DNA from: Mucilaginibacter agri
GTDB lineage: Bacteria > Bacteroidota > Bacteroidia > Sphingobacteriales > Sphingobacteriaceae
Direction: 5' to 3'
Assembly (NCBI RefSeq): GCF_009928685.1
Contig: NZ_WWEO01000041.1
Span: 1-64,000, forward strand
DNA: 64,000 bases
The position numbers and the translations under genes were made by a program. This document shows positions 42,807 through 51,924 of the stretch, piece by piece; within the stretch, counting starts at the first letter, position 1; each line of letters begins with the position of its first letter. The notes below the pieces were generated by a model. The model ran no database searches. It was given only the letters and a program-made list of their open reading frames with translations, and had not been told where the DNA came from.

Positions 42807-43598
42807 ATGGATAACGCACATATGAATCTGACGCTTAAAGTATGGCGTCAAAAAGATGCAAAAACTGCTGGTAAGTTCGAAACTTACAAAGCCGAAAATA
42901 TTTCGCCAGACATGTCATTCCTTGAAATGCTTGACGTGGTTAACGAAAGCCTTACCAAAACCGGTGCCGAGCCGATCCACTTTGATCACGATTGCCGCGA
43001 AGGTATTTGCGGTATGTGTTCATTGTACATCAACGGCCACCCACACGGCCCTAAACGCGCTATTACAACCTGCCAGTTGCACATGCGTAGCTTTACCGAT
43101 GGCGAAACCATTACCATTGAGCCTTGGCGCGCTGCACCATTCCCGGTGATGAAGGATTTAGCGGTAGATCGCTCTGCTTTCGACCGTATCCAACAAGCTG
43201 GTGGTTACATCTCTATCAACACTGGTGGTGTGCCCGATGCTAATGCTATTCCAATCCCTAAGGTGGTTGCAGATGAAGCTTTCAACTCTGCTACCTGTAT
43301 TGGTTGTGGTGCTTGCGTAGCAGCTTGTAAAAATGCTTCGGCTATGCTATTCGTATCTGCTAAGATCACTCAGCTTGGTTTGTTGCCTCAAGGTCAACCA
43401 GAGCGTTACCGTCGTGTACAAACTATGGTAGCCCAAATGGACGAAGAAGGTTTTGGTAACTGTACCAACACCGGTGCCTGCGAAGCAGAATGCCCTAAGG
43501 AGATTTCACTTATGAATATCTCTACCATGAATAATGACTTCTTAAGCGCTAAATTATTCCGTCAGGAAGAAGTGCATGAAGTACAGCACGAAGGATAA
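42807..43598 (+). CDS. sdhB: Succinate dehydrogenase iron-sulfur subunit
   Basis: 263 residues with three cluster sites. The 2Fe-2S site uses C63, C68 and C71 (CREGICGMC) and C89. The 4Fe-4S and 3Fe-4S sites use [13 protein letters not shown] and the [14 protein letters not shown] block. It links the flavoprotein to the heme anchor. The start at 42807 follows directly on the heptad hairpin, so ribosome access may be affected by that structure if the transcript is shared with sdhA. Confidence 0.96.
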   Translation: MDNAHMNLTLKVWRQKDAKTAGKFETYKAENISPDMSFLEMLDVVNESLTKTGAEPIHFDHDCREGICGMCSLYINGHPHGPKRAITTCQLHMRSFTDGETITIEPWRAAPFPVMKDLAVDRSAFDRIQQAGGYISINTGGVPDANAIPIPKVVADEAFNSATCIGCGACVAACKNASAMLFVSAKITQLGLLPQGQPERYRRVQTMVAQMDEEGFGNCTNTGACEAECPKEISLMNISTMNNDFLSAKLFRQEEVHEVQHEG

Positions 43599-43620
43599 TA
43601 AGCAATAGCTTTATGAATAT

Positions 43621-43657
43621 AAAAAAGGCGGCTCTTGGATAAAGAGCCGCCTTTTTT
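43621..43657 (+). terminator. sdh operon terminator, 16-bp perfect stem
   Basis: Arms 43621-43636 and 43642-43657 are exact complements (AAAAAAGGCGGCTCTT), with the loop GGATA. Confidence 0.92.
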
Positions 43658-43909
43658 AATGCACGCTCTTATCTCCACCGTTATGCCGAACTTGTTTCGG
43701 CACCCCATATGATGGGTATCAAATATTCAAGATCGTTAACTATCACATAACAGACTTGCCCTGGGGATGCCGAAACAAGTTCGGCACGACGGGTTAATCA
43801 ATCGAGCGAGAATACGACTTGGCGAATTAAAATTTATCTTCACTCCAATTTCCTCTGACAGGCAACCTTCTATTGTAACATACTCGTTATATAACTACAA
43901 CAAAGTATA
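43658..43909. other. Gene-free interval with REP-like palindromes
   Basis: The whole gap between sdhB and the lipoprotein gene has no coding frame worth calling. It holds TGCCGAACTTGTTTCGGCA at 43684-43702 and its exact 19-bp reverse complement at 43768-43786. Each arm is itself a 7-bp-stem hairpin. The remainder up to 43909 shows nothing I can identify. Confidence 0.8.
43684..43786. repeat. 19-bp REP-like inverted repeat pair
   Basis: Exact inverted pair as described for the surrounding interval. It is a relative of the palindrome at 27498-27516 with a swapped base pair in the stem. Confidence 0.88.
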
Positions 43910-43915
43910 ATGATT

Positions 43916-44659
43916 ATGAAACTAAATCACTTTAACACAGCTTTTACATTATTTATTGCCGGCGCTTTACTAGCCTCTTGCAAAAAAGATAATAACAATG
44001 CAACGCCATCGGGCAAGGCACAATTATCATTTACAGTAAAGGCCGATAATCCGGTTGCAATGCTCGGAGCAATATCTGGCAGTAGCGCTTTTACTAATAG
44101 CGTAAGCACCAATGCAAGTACATCCAGCGTTACGTGGACATCTGGTGTAGCCAATGTAAGCAGCTTTAAACTCGAGGCGAAGAAGAATAATACAGAAACA
44201 GAAATAACCTCTCAAAATCTAACCAATATCGACCTGTTTGCTATTACCCCAGCAGCGGTTAGCGTTGTATTAGAGAATGGCACGTATACCGAAATAGAGG
44301 TTAAGGCCAATATCAGTAAATCATCCAACAGTATTCCTTTAGTGCTAAAGGGTAATTTTACCTCGGCTGGCGGCGCGGTTATACCAATTGAATTGGATTT
44401 TAATGAAGATGCCACCATCAAAGCCGAAACCCATGATGCAGTAATTGTAGATGGTACTAACGATTTTACCAACGCAATAAGCGTGCATTTAAGTAAGCTC
44501 CTTAATAATGTAACCAGTGCCGAGCTTGATGCAGCTACCCGCACCAGCAGAACTATTTTAATCAGCGGTTCTGTTAATACGGGGATTTATAATAAGATCA
44601 AGGCTAATTTCCCATCTTCAACAGGCAGTAATGGTTTGGAGAAACACGGAAAAAATTAA
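43916..44659 (+). CDS. Hypothetical lipoprotein
   Basis: 247 residues from the second of two near ATGs. The signal peptide ends in LLASC, an acylated cysteine, followed by KKDNNN, a flexible linker. The mature domain is Ser/Thr/Asn-rich and beta-rich (VTWTSGVANVSSFKLEAK), possibly related to DUF4382-type proteins. I cannot confirm the family. Single gene ending at a shared bidirectional terminator. Probably an outer-membrane-anchored periplasmic or surface protein. Confidence 0.62.
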   Translation: MKLNHFNTAFTLFIAGALLASCKKDNNNATPSGKAQLSFTVKADNPVAMLGAISGSSAFTNSVSTNASTSSVTWTSGVANVSSFKLEAKKNNTETEITSQNLTNIDLFAITPAAVSVVLENGTYTEIEVKANISKSSNSIPLVLKGNFTSAGGAVIPIELDFNEDATIKAETHDAVIVDGTNDFTNAISVHLSKLLNNVTSAELDAATRTSRTILISGSVNTGIYNKIKANFPSSTGSNGLEKHGKN

Positions 44660-44682
44660 TATTAATTAAAACGCTCCCAAAC

Positions 44683-44716
44683 AAAAAGCCCTCAGACTTT
44701 CGTCGAGGGCTTTTTT
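44683..44716. terminator. Bidirectional terminator hairpin
   Basis: Arms AAAAAGCCCTC and GAGGGCTTTTT around an 11-base loop, between the convergent lipoprotein and outer-membrane receptor genes. Confidence 0.85.
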
Positions 44717-44735
44717 ATGTTGCGAAGAACTTACA

Positions 44736-47294
44736 TTACATTTTGATCTGACCACCGGGTTGGCCACCTCTTGGTGAACCACCTGGGGCACCGCCACCGT
44801 TGTTACCACCGCCCTGGGGCACATCATCAGGGTTATTGTCCTGATCTGGCTGTTGTTGGTCTTGTTTGCGTTGCTGGCGTTGCTTGCCTGCAGGCGTACT
44901 GGCACCAAAACGGTAAGCCAGAGTAAACAATACTATACGAGTTGCAAAGCGGCGTTCAGAATATTGGGTTAATGCACCACCATCGCTCACTACTTCAGAT
45001 TTAAACTTACGGGTGTTAAAGATATCGCGGGCGTTAGCGCTAAAGTTTAATGTTTTGGTGATATCATATTTTAAGCCACCGTCCATACCATACATTGCTT
45101 TCATTTTACCTTGTGCAATAACCTGTGGACCTTGGTAGTCGCCACGCAGCTGGATGCCAAATTTAGAGAAAGGCTTAATGTTAGCGGTTAAGTTACCATT
45201 CCAGGCATAACCAGAGGTCGACTGTACATTCAGTTCAGGGTCGCCTTGTATGTTGCGGTAATAAATGTTTACGTTACCTGTTAGGTCAACCTTGGTACCG
45301 GCGTTTACTTTAGCTATTAACTCGTAACCGGCGTTAGATGCACTATTCAGATTCTCAAACTTGGTTAAGGTAATGGTGCTGCTGTTATTATACAGGGTGC
45401 GTATCTGCTGGATGTTATCGTTTGTTAAACGGTAATATAATGACGAAGTCAGCGTCAAACCTTTCCAATAGTTGATATAACTCAATTCAAAAGCATGGGT
45501 ATCTTCCGGCTTCAAGTCAGGGTTACCTTGTTGGTAGTTCTGGCGGTCGCTCCTGTCTAAGAACGGCGAAATTTGCCTGTCGCGCGGGCGACTTACACGG
45601 CGGCTATAGCTTAACTGTAAAGTTTGATTTTCGGTCAATTTATCGGTTAAGAACAAACTTGGGTAAACTCTAAAGTAATCTTGTTTATGCTGCTCTGTAA
45701 CACCTGCACTCGTAGTGTTAGTAGTGATGTGTGCATCCTCTAAACGCAAACCACCTTGTATGCCAAACTTGCCAAACTGTTGTTGATAGTTGGTATACAC
45801 CGCATGCACCTGCTCATTATAAACAAAGTGGTTACTCAGTGTATCGGCAAATACGTAGGCGTTGGTGAAGTTATTCAGTGTATCTACTAAGTAGTTGTTA
45901 TCGTTTTTATTAAAAGTACTGCGATAGCCCATCTCTAAGCGATTGTTATGGCTCATTGGCAACACATAGTCAGCCTGCAAGTTTAAGTTGTGCTGGCGAC
46001 CGATAGTTAAGTTATTTTGCAATAGCGAGTAGGTAGAATCCAAGCCGTTATTGTTGAAATTATAAGCCGTATTCAGATTATCGGTATTGTTATTCTTACT
46101 TGTAGAGTAACCAATGTTAGCCGTTAACTCTTGTTGTGGCTTTTTATATTTATGGCTAAAGTCGAGGTTAAAGTCGAGGTTGTTGCCATTGCCGTTGCTT
46201 TGGTTATCACGAGTTTGCAGTTGATTTAATCCACCGCCAACAATGGTAGTATTACCCGTTTGGAAACGATCCATGTTACGGATGTTGATGTTGTTCGAGA
46301 AGCTCAACACTGTTTTGCGGTCCAGGTTAAAGTCGATACCACTGCGGATGTTGTTAGAGCGGATCTGGAATTCCTGATCGTTAACCTGGTTTTGCAAGAT
46401 GCTACGGCCAAGGCTATCATGCGTAAGGGTTTGGCTTAAGCCGTTACCAATACGGGTACCTTTGCGGTAACTGTAATTGGTGTAAACGTTAATCAGCTTG
46501 TTTTGGTAAGTTAAGTTTAACGAACCGTTATAAGTATGCTGCGTACCCGCAGTTGCTGAAACCGAACCGTTAAAACCTACCTGTGCATTTCTCTTTAAAA
46601 CAATGTTGATAATACCCGACTGGCCTTCCGCATCGTATTTAGAGGATGGGTTAGTAATTACCTCTATGTTTTCGATAGAACTGGCTGGGATAGATTGCAA
46701 AATATCGCTTAGGTTAGCTCCCGTTAAAGCTGAAGGTTTACCATTGATCAATACCCGTACACTGCTTGAGCCTCGCAAGTTAATATTACCGTCAACATCC
46801 ACCTGTACCGATGGTACGTTGCTCAACAGGTCGGTTGCAGAACCACCCTGACTTACTAAGCTTTGGTCAACACTAAATACTTTTTTATCCGTGCTTAATT
46901 GTATCTGGCTGCGTTGTGCCGTTACGGTAACTTCTTTCAACACACCTTTAGAGGCACGCATTTTCACAGCACCCAGATTTACGGTGTTGCCTTTTATATT
47001 TAAACTATCTTTTGTAAAAGAAATATAACCTACAAACGTGGCTCTGAACAGGTAGTAACCATCCGGAATGCCGCTTAGTTTAAAGTTACCTTGCAAGTCG
47101 GTTTGCATACTTTTAACCGGTTGGTTGTCCGACTTACGCACAACGGCAACCGTAGCAAAGTCGAGTATTTTTCCCGTAGCGGCATCAACCAATTTTCCGG
47201 ATACGGTGCCACCTCCCGTCTGCGCCCGGGTATTAAAGGCTACAAACAGTAAGCAGGCTGTTATAAATAATTTAGATAGTACTTTAGAATTCAT
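44736..47294 (-). CDS. TonB-receptor-like outer-membrane barrel protein (OMP_b-brl_3 type)
   Basis: 852 residues from the ATG at 47294, where the signal peptide starts (MNSKVLSKLFITACLLFVAF, cleaved after TRA). A carboxypeptidase-regulatory domain (GKLVDAATGKILDFATVAVV) precedes a plug (VRVLINGKPSALTGANLSDI, then ENIEVITNPSSKYDAEG) and a long barrel of the outer-membrane beta-barrel family 3 type. The last 30 residues are a Gly/Pro/Gln/Asn-rich low-complexity tail following the barrel, unusual because most barrels end in an aromatic residue. No SusD partner. Transport substrate unknown. Confidence 0.87.
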   Translation of the reverse strand: MNSKVLSKLFITACLLFVAFNTRAQTGGGTVSGKLVDAATGKILDFATVAVVRKSDNQPVKSMQTDLQGNFKLSGIPDGYYLFRATFVGYISFTKDSLNIKGNTVNLGAVKMRASKGVLKEVTVTAQRSQIQLSTDKKVFSVDQSLVSQGGSATDLLSNVPSVQVDVDGNINLRGSSSVRVLINGKPSALTGANLSDILQSIPASSIENIEVITNPSSKYDAEGQSGIINIVLKRNAQVGFNGSVSATAGTQHTYNGSLNLTYQNKLINVYTNYSYRKGTRIGNGLSQTLTHDSLGRSILQNQVNDQEFQIRSNNIRSGIDFNLDRKTVLSFSNNINIRNMDRFQTGNTTIVGGGLNQLQTRDNQSNGNGNNLDFNLDFSHKYKKPQQELTANIGYSTSKNNNTDNLNTAYNFNNNGLDSTYSLLQNNLTIGRQHNLNLQADYVLPMSHNNRLEMGYRSTFNKNDNNYLVDTLNNFTNAYVFADTLSNHFVYNEQVHAVYTNYQQQFGKFGIQGGLRLEDAHITTNTTSAGVTEQHKQDYFRVYPSLFLTDKLTENQTLQLSYSRRVSRPRDRQISPFLDRSDRQNYQQGNPDLKPEDTHAFELSYINYWKGLTLTSSLYYRLTNDNIQQIRTLYNNSSTITLTKFENLNSASNAGYELIAKVNAGTKVDLTGNVNIYYRNIQGDPELNVQSTSGYAWNGNLTANIKPFSKFGIQLRGDYQGPQVIAQGKMKAMYGMDGGLKYDITKTLNFSANARDIFNTRKFKSEVVSDGGALTQYSERRFATRIVLFTLAYRFGASTPAGKQRQQRKQDQQQPDQDNNPDDVPQGGGNNGGGAPGGSPRGGQPGGQIKM

Positions 47295-47482
47295 GCTGCA
47301 AAAATCAACGTTTTTAGCATCCATAAACTATAAAGCGTGTAACTTTGTTGATATTACTGCGGGGTATTATGGTAATATTTCTATTACTTTTGGGGGATAT
47401 ATATGCTGTTTAAACAATGTATAGGCATTGTTATAAGTAAAACGATAAATAATATCTAAATAATATACGCCGGGCTTACAAT

Positions 47483-48289
47483 CTATATCAACGACGGCGA
47501 TACGCCAAAAGCCTTTTTAAAAGCGAACGAAAAATGTGAGAGGTTTTCGAAACCAACATCAAGATAAGCCGCAGAGGGCTTGATGCCTTTTTCTTTAATG
47601 AGATAGTATGCTTCATTCAAGCGCTTTTCTTGTAACCATTGCCCAGGCGAAGTATTAAAGATTTTCCCAAAGTCGCGCTTAAATGCAGCAAGGCTTCGCC
47701 CGGTAAGTTTGGCAAAGTTATCTACAGGTACATTGTACATGTAGTTCTGATTCATAAATGCTTCGAGGTTTATTTTGTGAGGTTCGGCAAAATCAAAAAG
47801 CAGCTCTTTTAGCGATGGTTCTATTTTAAGTACCAGCTCTAAAGCTTCTTTAGTTTTTAATTCAATCATTGTATTACTAAGCCTGCCGGGTTGATCGAAG
47901 TACGGTAGTAAAGATTCGAAATATCCTTTTATAAACGGGTCATCGGGCAATACCCGGTATTTCTCGCCAAGGTAAGGCCCGGCTGCATGGATGTTGTTCT
48001 CCATACTATATCTCCGCAAAATATCCTGACCAAAGAATATATTAATGGCTTTAAACTCGCCACCGGGCGGGGGCATTTTAACCGTCTTTAATAATTGATT
48101 CCGCTTGATCAAACCGATGGTGCCTTCTTTAACATTGCCCATGCCATCGGCAGTGGTGCATTGCACTTCACCTGCTATCACATAACCCAGTGAGTGTTCG
48201 GCAACAAATTGTTCGTTTCCACGCTGTGCAGCATCAACACACGAGTAAAGCAGGTTATTAAGCAGTATATGATCGTTATCCTGTACCAT
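47483..48289 (-). CDS. AraC-family transcriptional regulator
   Basis: 268 residues. The N-terminal half is an unrecognised effector region with cupin-like strands. The C-terminal 100 residues carry the two helix-turn-helix motifs (FAKLTGRSLAAFKRDFGKIF, then AYLDVGFENLSHFSFAFKKA) ending PSLI. It lies behind the short-chain dehydrogenase on the same strand, and the dehydrogenase is a reasonable target. The effector is unknown. Confidence 0.88.
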   Translation of the reverse strand: MVQDNDHILLNNLLYSCVDAAQRGNEQFVAEHSLGYVIAGEVQCTTADGMGNVKEGTIGLIKRNQLLKTVKMPPPGGEFKAINIFFGQDILRRYSMENNIHAAGPYLGEKYRVLPDDPFIKGYFESLLPYFDQPGRLSNTMIELKTKEALELVLKIEPSLKELLFDFAEPHKINLEAFMNQNYMYNVPVDNFAKLTGRSLAAFKRDFGKIFNTSPGQWLQEKRLNEAYYLIKEKGIKPSAAYLDVGFENLSHFSFAFKKAFGVSPSLI

Positions 48290-48303
48290 TTATTTCTTCT
48301 CAA

Positions 48304-48356
48304 ACTATCAACTCGTTCAACAACATAAACTTAATCAACTTATTACTACTTCAACT
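48304..48356. repeat. Single-sided ATCAACT word array
   Basis: Words like ATCAACTC, TTCAACAA and ATCAACTT recur between the dehydrogenase and AraC genes, partly with 8-base spacing. Only one orientation is present, and the phase slips once, so this is the weakest of the arrays. Confidence 0.35.
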
Positions 48357-49158
48357 GGCTCATAAAAAGTTTATCCATCATCCGGTCTGGTAATATTTTT
48401 CTTAAAAACAATAACGGCTTAGCTGCAAAACCACCACTATACCTGGTTTTGGGGCTTTTAGCTTCGATAGCTTTCTTTACCAGCTTGGTAATTACATCAG
48501 GTTCAGCCACGCGGTGACCCTGGGTTTTAGATATTTTGGCAAGCTTTTCGGCCATTTTACGATAAGCTCCATTTCCCGAAATTTTTACAAGGTTATCCAT
48601 AGCGATATCACTCCATTCAGACTTCACCCCACCTGGTTCTATTACCACTACATCAATGCCGAAAGGTTTAACCTCATTTCGCACAGCATCACTCAACGCT
48701 TCTAAAGCAAATTTGCTGGCATGATACCAACCGCCCATAGGCATGGCAAACTTGCCCCCGATAGATGATATATTGATGATGCGGCCATAATTATGTTCCC
48801 GCATGTATGGAATTACTAACTGCATTAAACGCGCCGCGCCAAATACGTTAACATCCAGTTGATATTTGGCATCGGCAATAGGTACATCCTCAACAGCTCC
48901 GTACGACCCGAAACCTGCATTGTTAATCAGCACATCTATTCTTCCTTCTGCTTTAATAATATCTGCAATGCCTTGCACCATTGAGGCGTCTTCGGTTACA
49001 TCCATTTTGAGAAGTTTTACACCCATCGAGTCAAGATCCTGCATCTTATCCATTCTGCGCGCTGCACCGTAAACTGTATGGCCATCGTTCAGTAATTCGC
49101 GGGCAAAATCTTTACCCATACCCGAGGACGCACCCGTTATTAATATTACCTTTTTCAT
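48346..49158 (-). CDS. Short-chain dehydrogenase/reductase
   Basis: 270 residues of the classical SDR family. The cofactor motif TGASSGMG (7-14), NNAGFGSYG in the middle and the catalytic YHASK (Tyr and Lys) with an upstream serine in INISSIGG are all present. An oxidoreductase of unknown substrate, NAD(P)-dependent. Followed by the AraC regulator on the same strand. Confidence 0.9.
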   Translation of the reverse strand: MKKVILITGASSGMGKDFARELLNDGHTVYGAARRMDKMQDLDSMGVKLLKMDVTEDASMVQGIADIIKAEGRIDVLINNAGFGSYGAVEDVPIADAKYQLDVNVFGAARLMQLVIPYMREHNYGRIINISSIGGKFAMPMGGWYHASKFALEALSDAVRNEVKPFGIDVVVIEPGGVKSEWSDIAMDNLVKISGNGAYRKMAEKLAKISKTQGHRVAEPDVITKLVKKAIEAKSPKTRYSGGFAAKPLLFLRKILPDRMMDKLFMSQLK

Positions 49159-49252
49159 TATTCGTTTTAATTTGTTGGCTCAAAGATCAGGTTTATCCGA
49201 TGGGGAAGGTTTGTTGACAAGCTCAACTTTACTTTGGTGTAAAGCTCATAAA

Positions 49253-49286
49253 AAAGGCCGGTATCAAGTAAATGATATCGGCCTTT
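49253..49286 (-). terminator. Terminator behind thioredoxin-like gene
   Basis: A 14-bp stem (49253-49266 with 49273-49286; one G-T pair) and 6-base loop. On the minus strand it is followed by TTTTT. It lies 36 bases behind the thioredoxin-like stop. Confidence 0.8.
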
Positions 49287-49322
49287 GGTTCCATCTTGTC
49301 AGGAAAGGACAATGAGGATTTT

Positions 49323-49808
49323 TTAAACTTTTTTAGCGGTAGCGATCAGTTCATCCACAGCAGGTGCTTTTTCATAAGCTTTATATAGCTTGCCATGCTT
49401 ATCGAAGATTGCGATATACGGCGTGGTTTTTATCTCGAAGTGTTGCTGCATTTCGTAAGTATAACCCTCGGTACCTACCGTGATGTTAGGATAGGCAGAG
49501 AGGCCAAAGCTTTTATAAAAGTCTTTGATCATTCTATACTGCACAAAAGAGATCATCACAATCTGCACATTGCTCAACTCTTTCAATTTAGGCTTTAGTT
49601 CGTACATCAAATGCTGGCAATGGCTGCAATCTGGCGAAAAATAAATGATCATTACCGGCTTGTCTTTTTTCAGCTTCGCGGTGGTAACGTTCACGCTATC
49701 GGTGTTCAGGATGTGGTACATCGGCAGGTTTTCGATGTTTTTGTTTTGTGCCTGTATACAGCCCGTTATTGCAACTAGGGCAAAAAGAGATAGAAATAAT
49801 TGTTTCAT
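49323..49808 (-). CDS. Thioredoxin-fold lipoprotein
   Basis: 161 residues from the ATG at 49808. The start carries a signal sequence with lipobox-like ITGC (C17). The thioredoxin fold shows DCSHCQ as the CxxC redox site near residues 63-68, a cis-proline in TTPYIAIF and the usual final helix. TlpA/ResA-like redox or peroxiredoxin-type functions are possible. The CSHC dipeptide is more polar than the classical GP pair. It starts 55 bases behind the Gfo/Idh stop and may be read from the same transcript. Confidence 0.82.
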   Translation of the reverse strand: MKQLFLSLFALVAITGCIQAQNKNIENLPMYHILNTDSVNVTTAKLKKDKPVMIIYFSPDCSHCQHLMYELKPKLKELSNVQIVMISFVQYRMIKDFYKSFGLSAYPNITVGTEGYTYEMQQHFEIKTTPYIAIFDKHGKLYKAYEKAPAVDELIATAKKV

Positions 49809-49863
49809 TATTGTTAGGGGTTTATGGGGCAATGCCCTTCTCAGTTTTGTTTGATCTGTCATA

Positions 49864-50877
49864 TCAGGCTTCCAGCATTTCTATTTGCCAGGCAATGTGT
49901 TCTTCGCTTACAGGGAATAACGCATTATGCCTTACAGTATGATACACAGCATCAAATATATCATTATAATTGGCTTTCGCCGAAGGTATCATAAACGTTT
50001 CTTTCTGATTATCAGCACCCATAATTACCAACTTACCCTCACTGCCAGGAGCCTCTACGCCGTAAGCAGGGTCGGTTGGCAGCATCTCAGCAATCAGCTG
50101 TGCTTCCTGCACATCGGTACGGCCTTTAATAAAGCTACCTATAGTGCCATTCACTACGGACGACTCTAAACGCTCGGCCACCAATAAGCTACCTGTAAGG
50201 AAAACATTCAAGCCATTTGGATAGGCTAACCTGAAATGGAAATAATCATTCACCTGTGAGTTTGGGCGATGAATGCCTGTTACCTTATCATAACTCAATG
50301 GTTTGCCAAACAAAACAAAGGCCTGATCTAACATGTGCGGACCGAGATCGTACATTAAGCCATTGGCCGGATAGCCGCTGCTCTCTTTAAATACCTTAGG
50401 GCCAATACCCAGGCGGTAACGATCATAGCGGAAATGCACTTCTACCAATTCGCCCAAACGGCCGCTTTCTATTACTTCTTTAACCGAAAGAAACTCGCTG
50501 TCGTAACGACGGTTTTGGTAGATCATCAGTTTTTTGCCGGTTTCTTTGCTAATATCAAACAGGCGTTTCACTTCTTCGGATGTTGCTGCTGCGGGTTTCT
50601 CCAGCAATACGTGCTTGCCTGCTTCCATCGCCTCTTTGGCTAGCTGATAGTGGGTATAGCTTGGGGTGTTAATTACCACCAGTTCTATCTCTTTATCGTT
50701 TAATAACTCATAAGTATGGTTGTAACTAATGAGGTTGGGGTAACGTTCGGAGGCCTTCTTTTCGTGTCGCTCTACAATTGCCTTAAACTTAAAATGCGGA
50801 TTAGTACTCAAAAACGGCGCGTGAAACAGTTTTCCCGACATCCCGTAGGCCAACAACCCGGTTACAATAGCATCCAT
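49864..50877 (-). CDS. Gfo/Idh/MocA-family oxidoreductase
   Basis: 337 residues. An N-terminal Rossmann fold with a poorly matching glycine loop (GLLAYGMSGKLFH) leads to the family motif VLLEKPAA, whose lysine contacts cofactor and substrate. The C-terminal half (YDLGPHMLDQAFVLFG) has the expected GGHxxD-like histidine and aspartate. Substrate is probably a sugar or inositol derivative; not determinable here. Upstream lies the octad-rich intergenic region. Confidence 0.87.
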   Translation of the reverse strand: MDAIVTGLLAYGMSGKLFHAPFLSTNPHFKFKAIVERHEKKASERYPNLISYNHTYELLNDKEIELVVINTPSYTHYQLAKEAMEAGKHVLLEKPAAATSEEVKRLFDISKETGKKLMIYQNRRYDSEFLSVKEVIESGRLGELVEVHFRYDRYRLGIGPKVFKESSGYPANGLMYDLGPHMLDQAFVLFGKPLSYDKVTGIHRPNSQVNDYFHFRLAYPNGLNVFLTGSLLVAERLESSVVNGTIGSFIKGRTDVQEAQLIAEMLPTDPAYGVEAPGSEGKLVIMGADNQKETFMIPSAKANYNDIFDAVYHTVRHNALFPVSEEHIAWQIEMLEA

Positions 50878-50881
50878 ATTT

Positions 50882-51110
50882 AATTTGTTAATTTGTTGAT
50901 TCGATAATTTGTCAATGACGCGCCTTGATTTGTTGATTCGATAATTTGCTAATGGTCTCGCGTTCCCGACAAATTAACGAGAATATTTCCAAGCCGCTTA
51001 ATAATTGTCAAATTAACTAGTCGCCGAATTGACTATTTATATAACCCTTAAATCGGCTAATTGTCACGTTGCCGAATCGACAAATTGGCTAATTAACAAA
51101 TTGACAAATT
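50882..51110. repeat. Octad-structured intergenic region, word AATTTGTY
   Basis: AATTTGTT, AATTTGTT, GATTCGAT and AATTTGTC follow in register from 50882 to 50913. ATTTGTTGATTCGATAATTT is repeated exactly at 50891 and 50928 (21-bp units to 50911 and 50948). The right side has seven consecutive octads of NNCNAATT type at 51055-51110 and four more at 51007-51038, in reverse-complement orientation to the left. Ends just before the gcvH promoter. Confidence 0.85.
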
Positions 51111-51126
51111 ATCTTCAAAAAGTTTT

Positions 51127-51134
51127 TATTTTTG
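51127..51134 (+). promoter_or_regulatory. Candidate gcvH promoter, -7 element TATTTTTG
   Basis: Exact TAnnTTTG match 20 bases before the gcvH ATG. Confidence 0.5.
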
Positions 51135-51154
51135 GGCTCATTTAATCAATTGAT

Positions 51155-51535
51155 ATGGAATTTCCTGCCGAATTAAAATACACCAAAGACCACGAATGGA
51201 TCCGTGTTGAAGGTAACCAGGCTTACATTGGTATCACCGAGTTTGCACAGCGCGAATTAGGCGACATCGTTTACATCGACATCCCGTCTGTGGGCACCGA
51301 AGTTGGTAAAGATGACGTTTTTGGTACTGTTGAAGCAGTAAAAACTGTATCAGACCTATTTATGCCGGTTACTGGTACTGTAGAAGAAATTAACTCTTTA
51401 TTAGAGAGCCAACCAGAACTGGTAAATACAGACCCTTACGGCGATGGCTGGATGGTGAAAATCACCCTGCAAAATGCCGACGACGTTAACACCCTGCTTT
51501 CTGCAGAAGATTACCAATCTGTTATAGGCGCTTAA
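51155..51535 (+). CDS. gcvH: Glycine cleavage system H protein
   Basis: 126 residues. The lipoyl-attachment motif is [16 protein letters not shown], with the lysine in EAVKTV carrying the lipoyl arm. [20 protein letters not shown] is the family start. It shuttles the aminomethyl group between P and T proteins, whose genes are not in the window. Its TAA shares a base with the next ATG (TAATG), indicating translational coupling with the vanZ-like gene. Confidence 0.95.
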   Translation: MEFPAELKYTKDHEWIRVEGNQAYIGITEFAQRELGDIVYIDIPSVGTEVGKDDVFGTVEAVKTVSDLFMPVTGTVEEINSLLESQPELVNTDPYGDGWMVKITLQNADDVNTLLSAEDYQSVIGA

Positions 51536-51924
51536 TGCTGCAAAAACTCAAATATCAGCGGTTCACAATTTTGTGGTCGGCTTTTATATTGGTAATGTGC
51601 AATATCTCATTAGGCAAGGTCGGCGAATCACATTTGTTTTTCGCCGGCTTTGATAAATTAGTGCATTGCGGCTTCTTCTTTTTGTTTGTGGTATTGGCCG
51701 CCAACGGTGTTATCAGCCGTTATAAAAGGATATCAACTGCCGCAATTTTTCTACTTGGTTTTCTTGGCGTTCTTTTCGGGGCATTGATAGAAGTTTTGCA
51801 ATTATACGTGTTCACCTGGCGCGATGGCAATTGGCCCGATCTTTTTGCCGATGCAGTTGGTGTTGGCATGGCCACATTTAGCATCCTGGTTTTAAACTCA
51901 GCATTCAAATATGCAAAAGCATAA
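51535..51924 (+). CDS. VanZ-like membrane protein
   Basis: 129 residues with four membrane helices. The VanZ-like pattern shows in the loop FAGFDKLVHCGFFFLF and the GALIEVLQLYV helix followed by WPDLFADAVG. Family members include teicoplanin-resistance VanZ, but most have unknown function and give no drug-resistance prediction. The start overlaps the gcvH stop, and the end overlaps the small lipoprotein start. Confidence 0.82.
   Translation: MLQKLKYQRFTILWSAFILVMCNISLGKVGESHLFFAGFDKLVHCGFFFLFVVLAANGVISRYKRISTAAIFLLGFLGVLFGALIEVLQLYVFTWRDGNWPDLFADAVGVGMATFSILVLNSAFKYAKA

Noticed and set aside
51535..51924. VanZ-like gene as an antibiotic-resistance determinant
   Set aside because: The family is broad and mostly of unknown function; there is no van cluster nearby.
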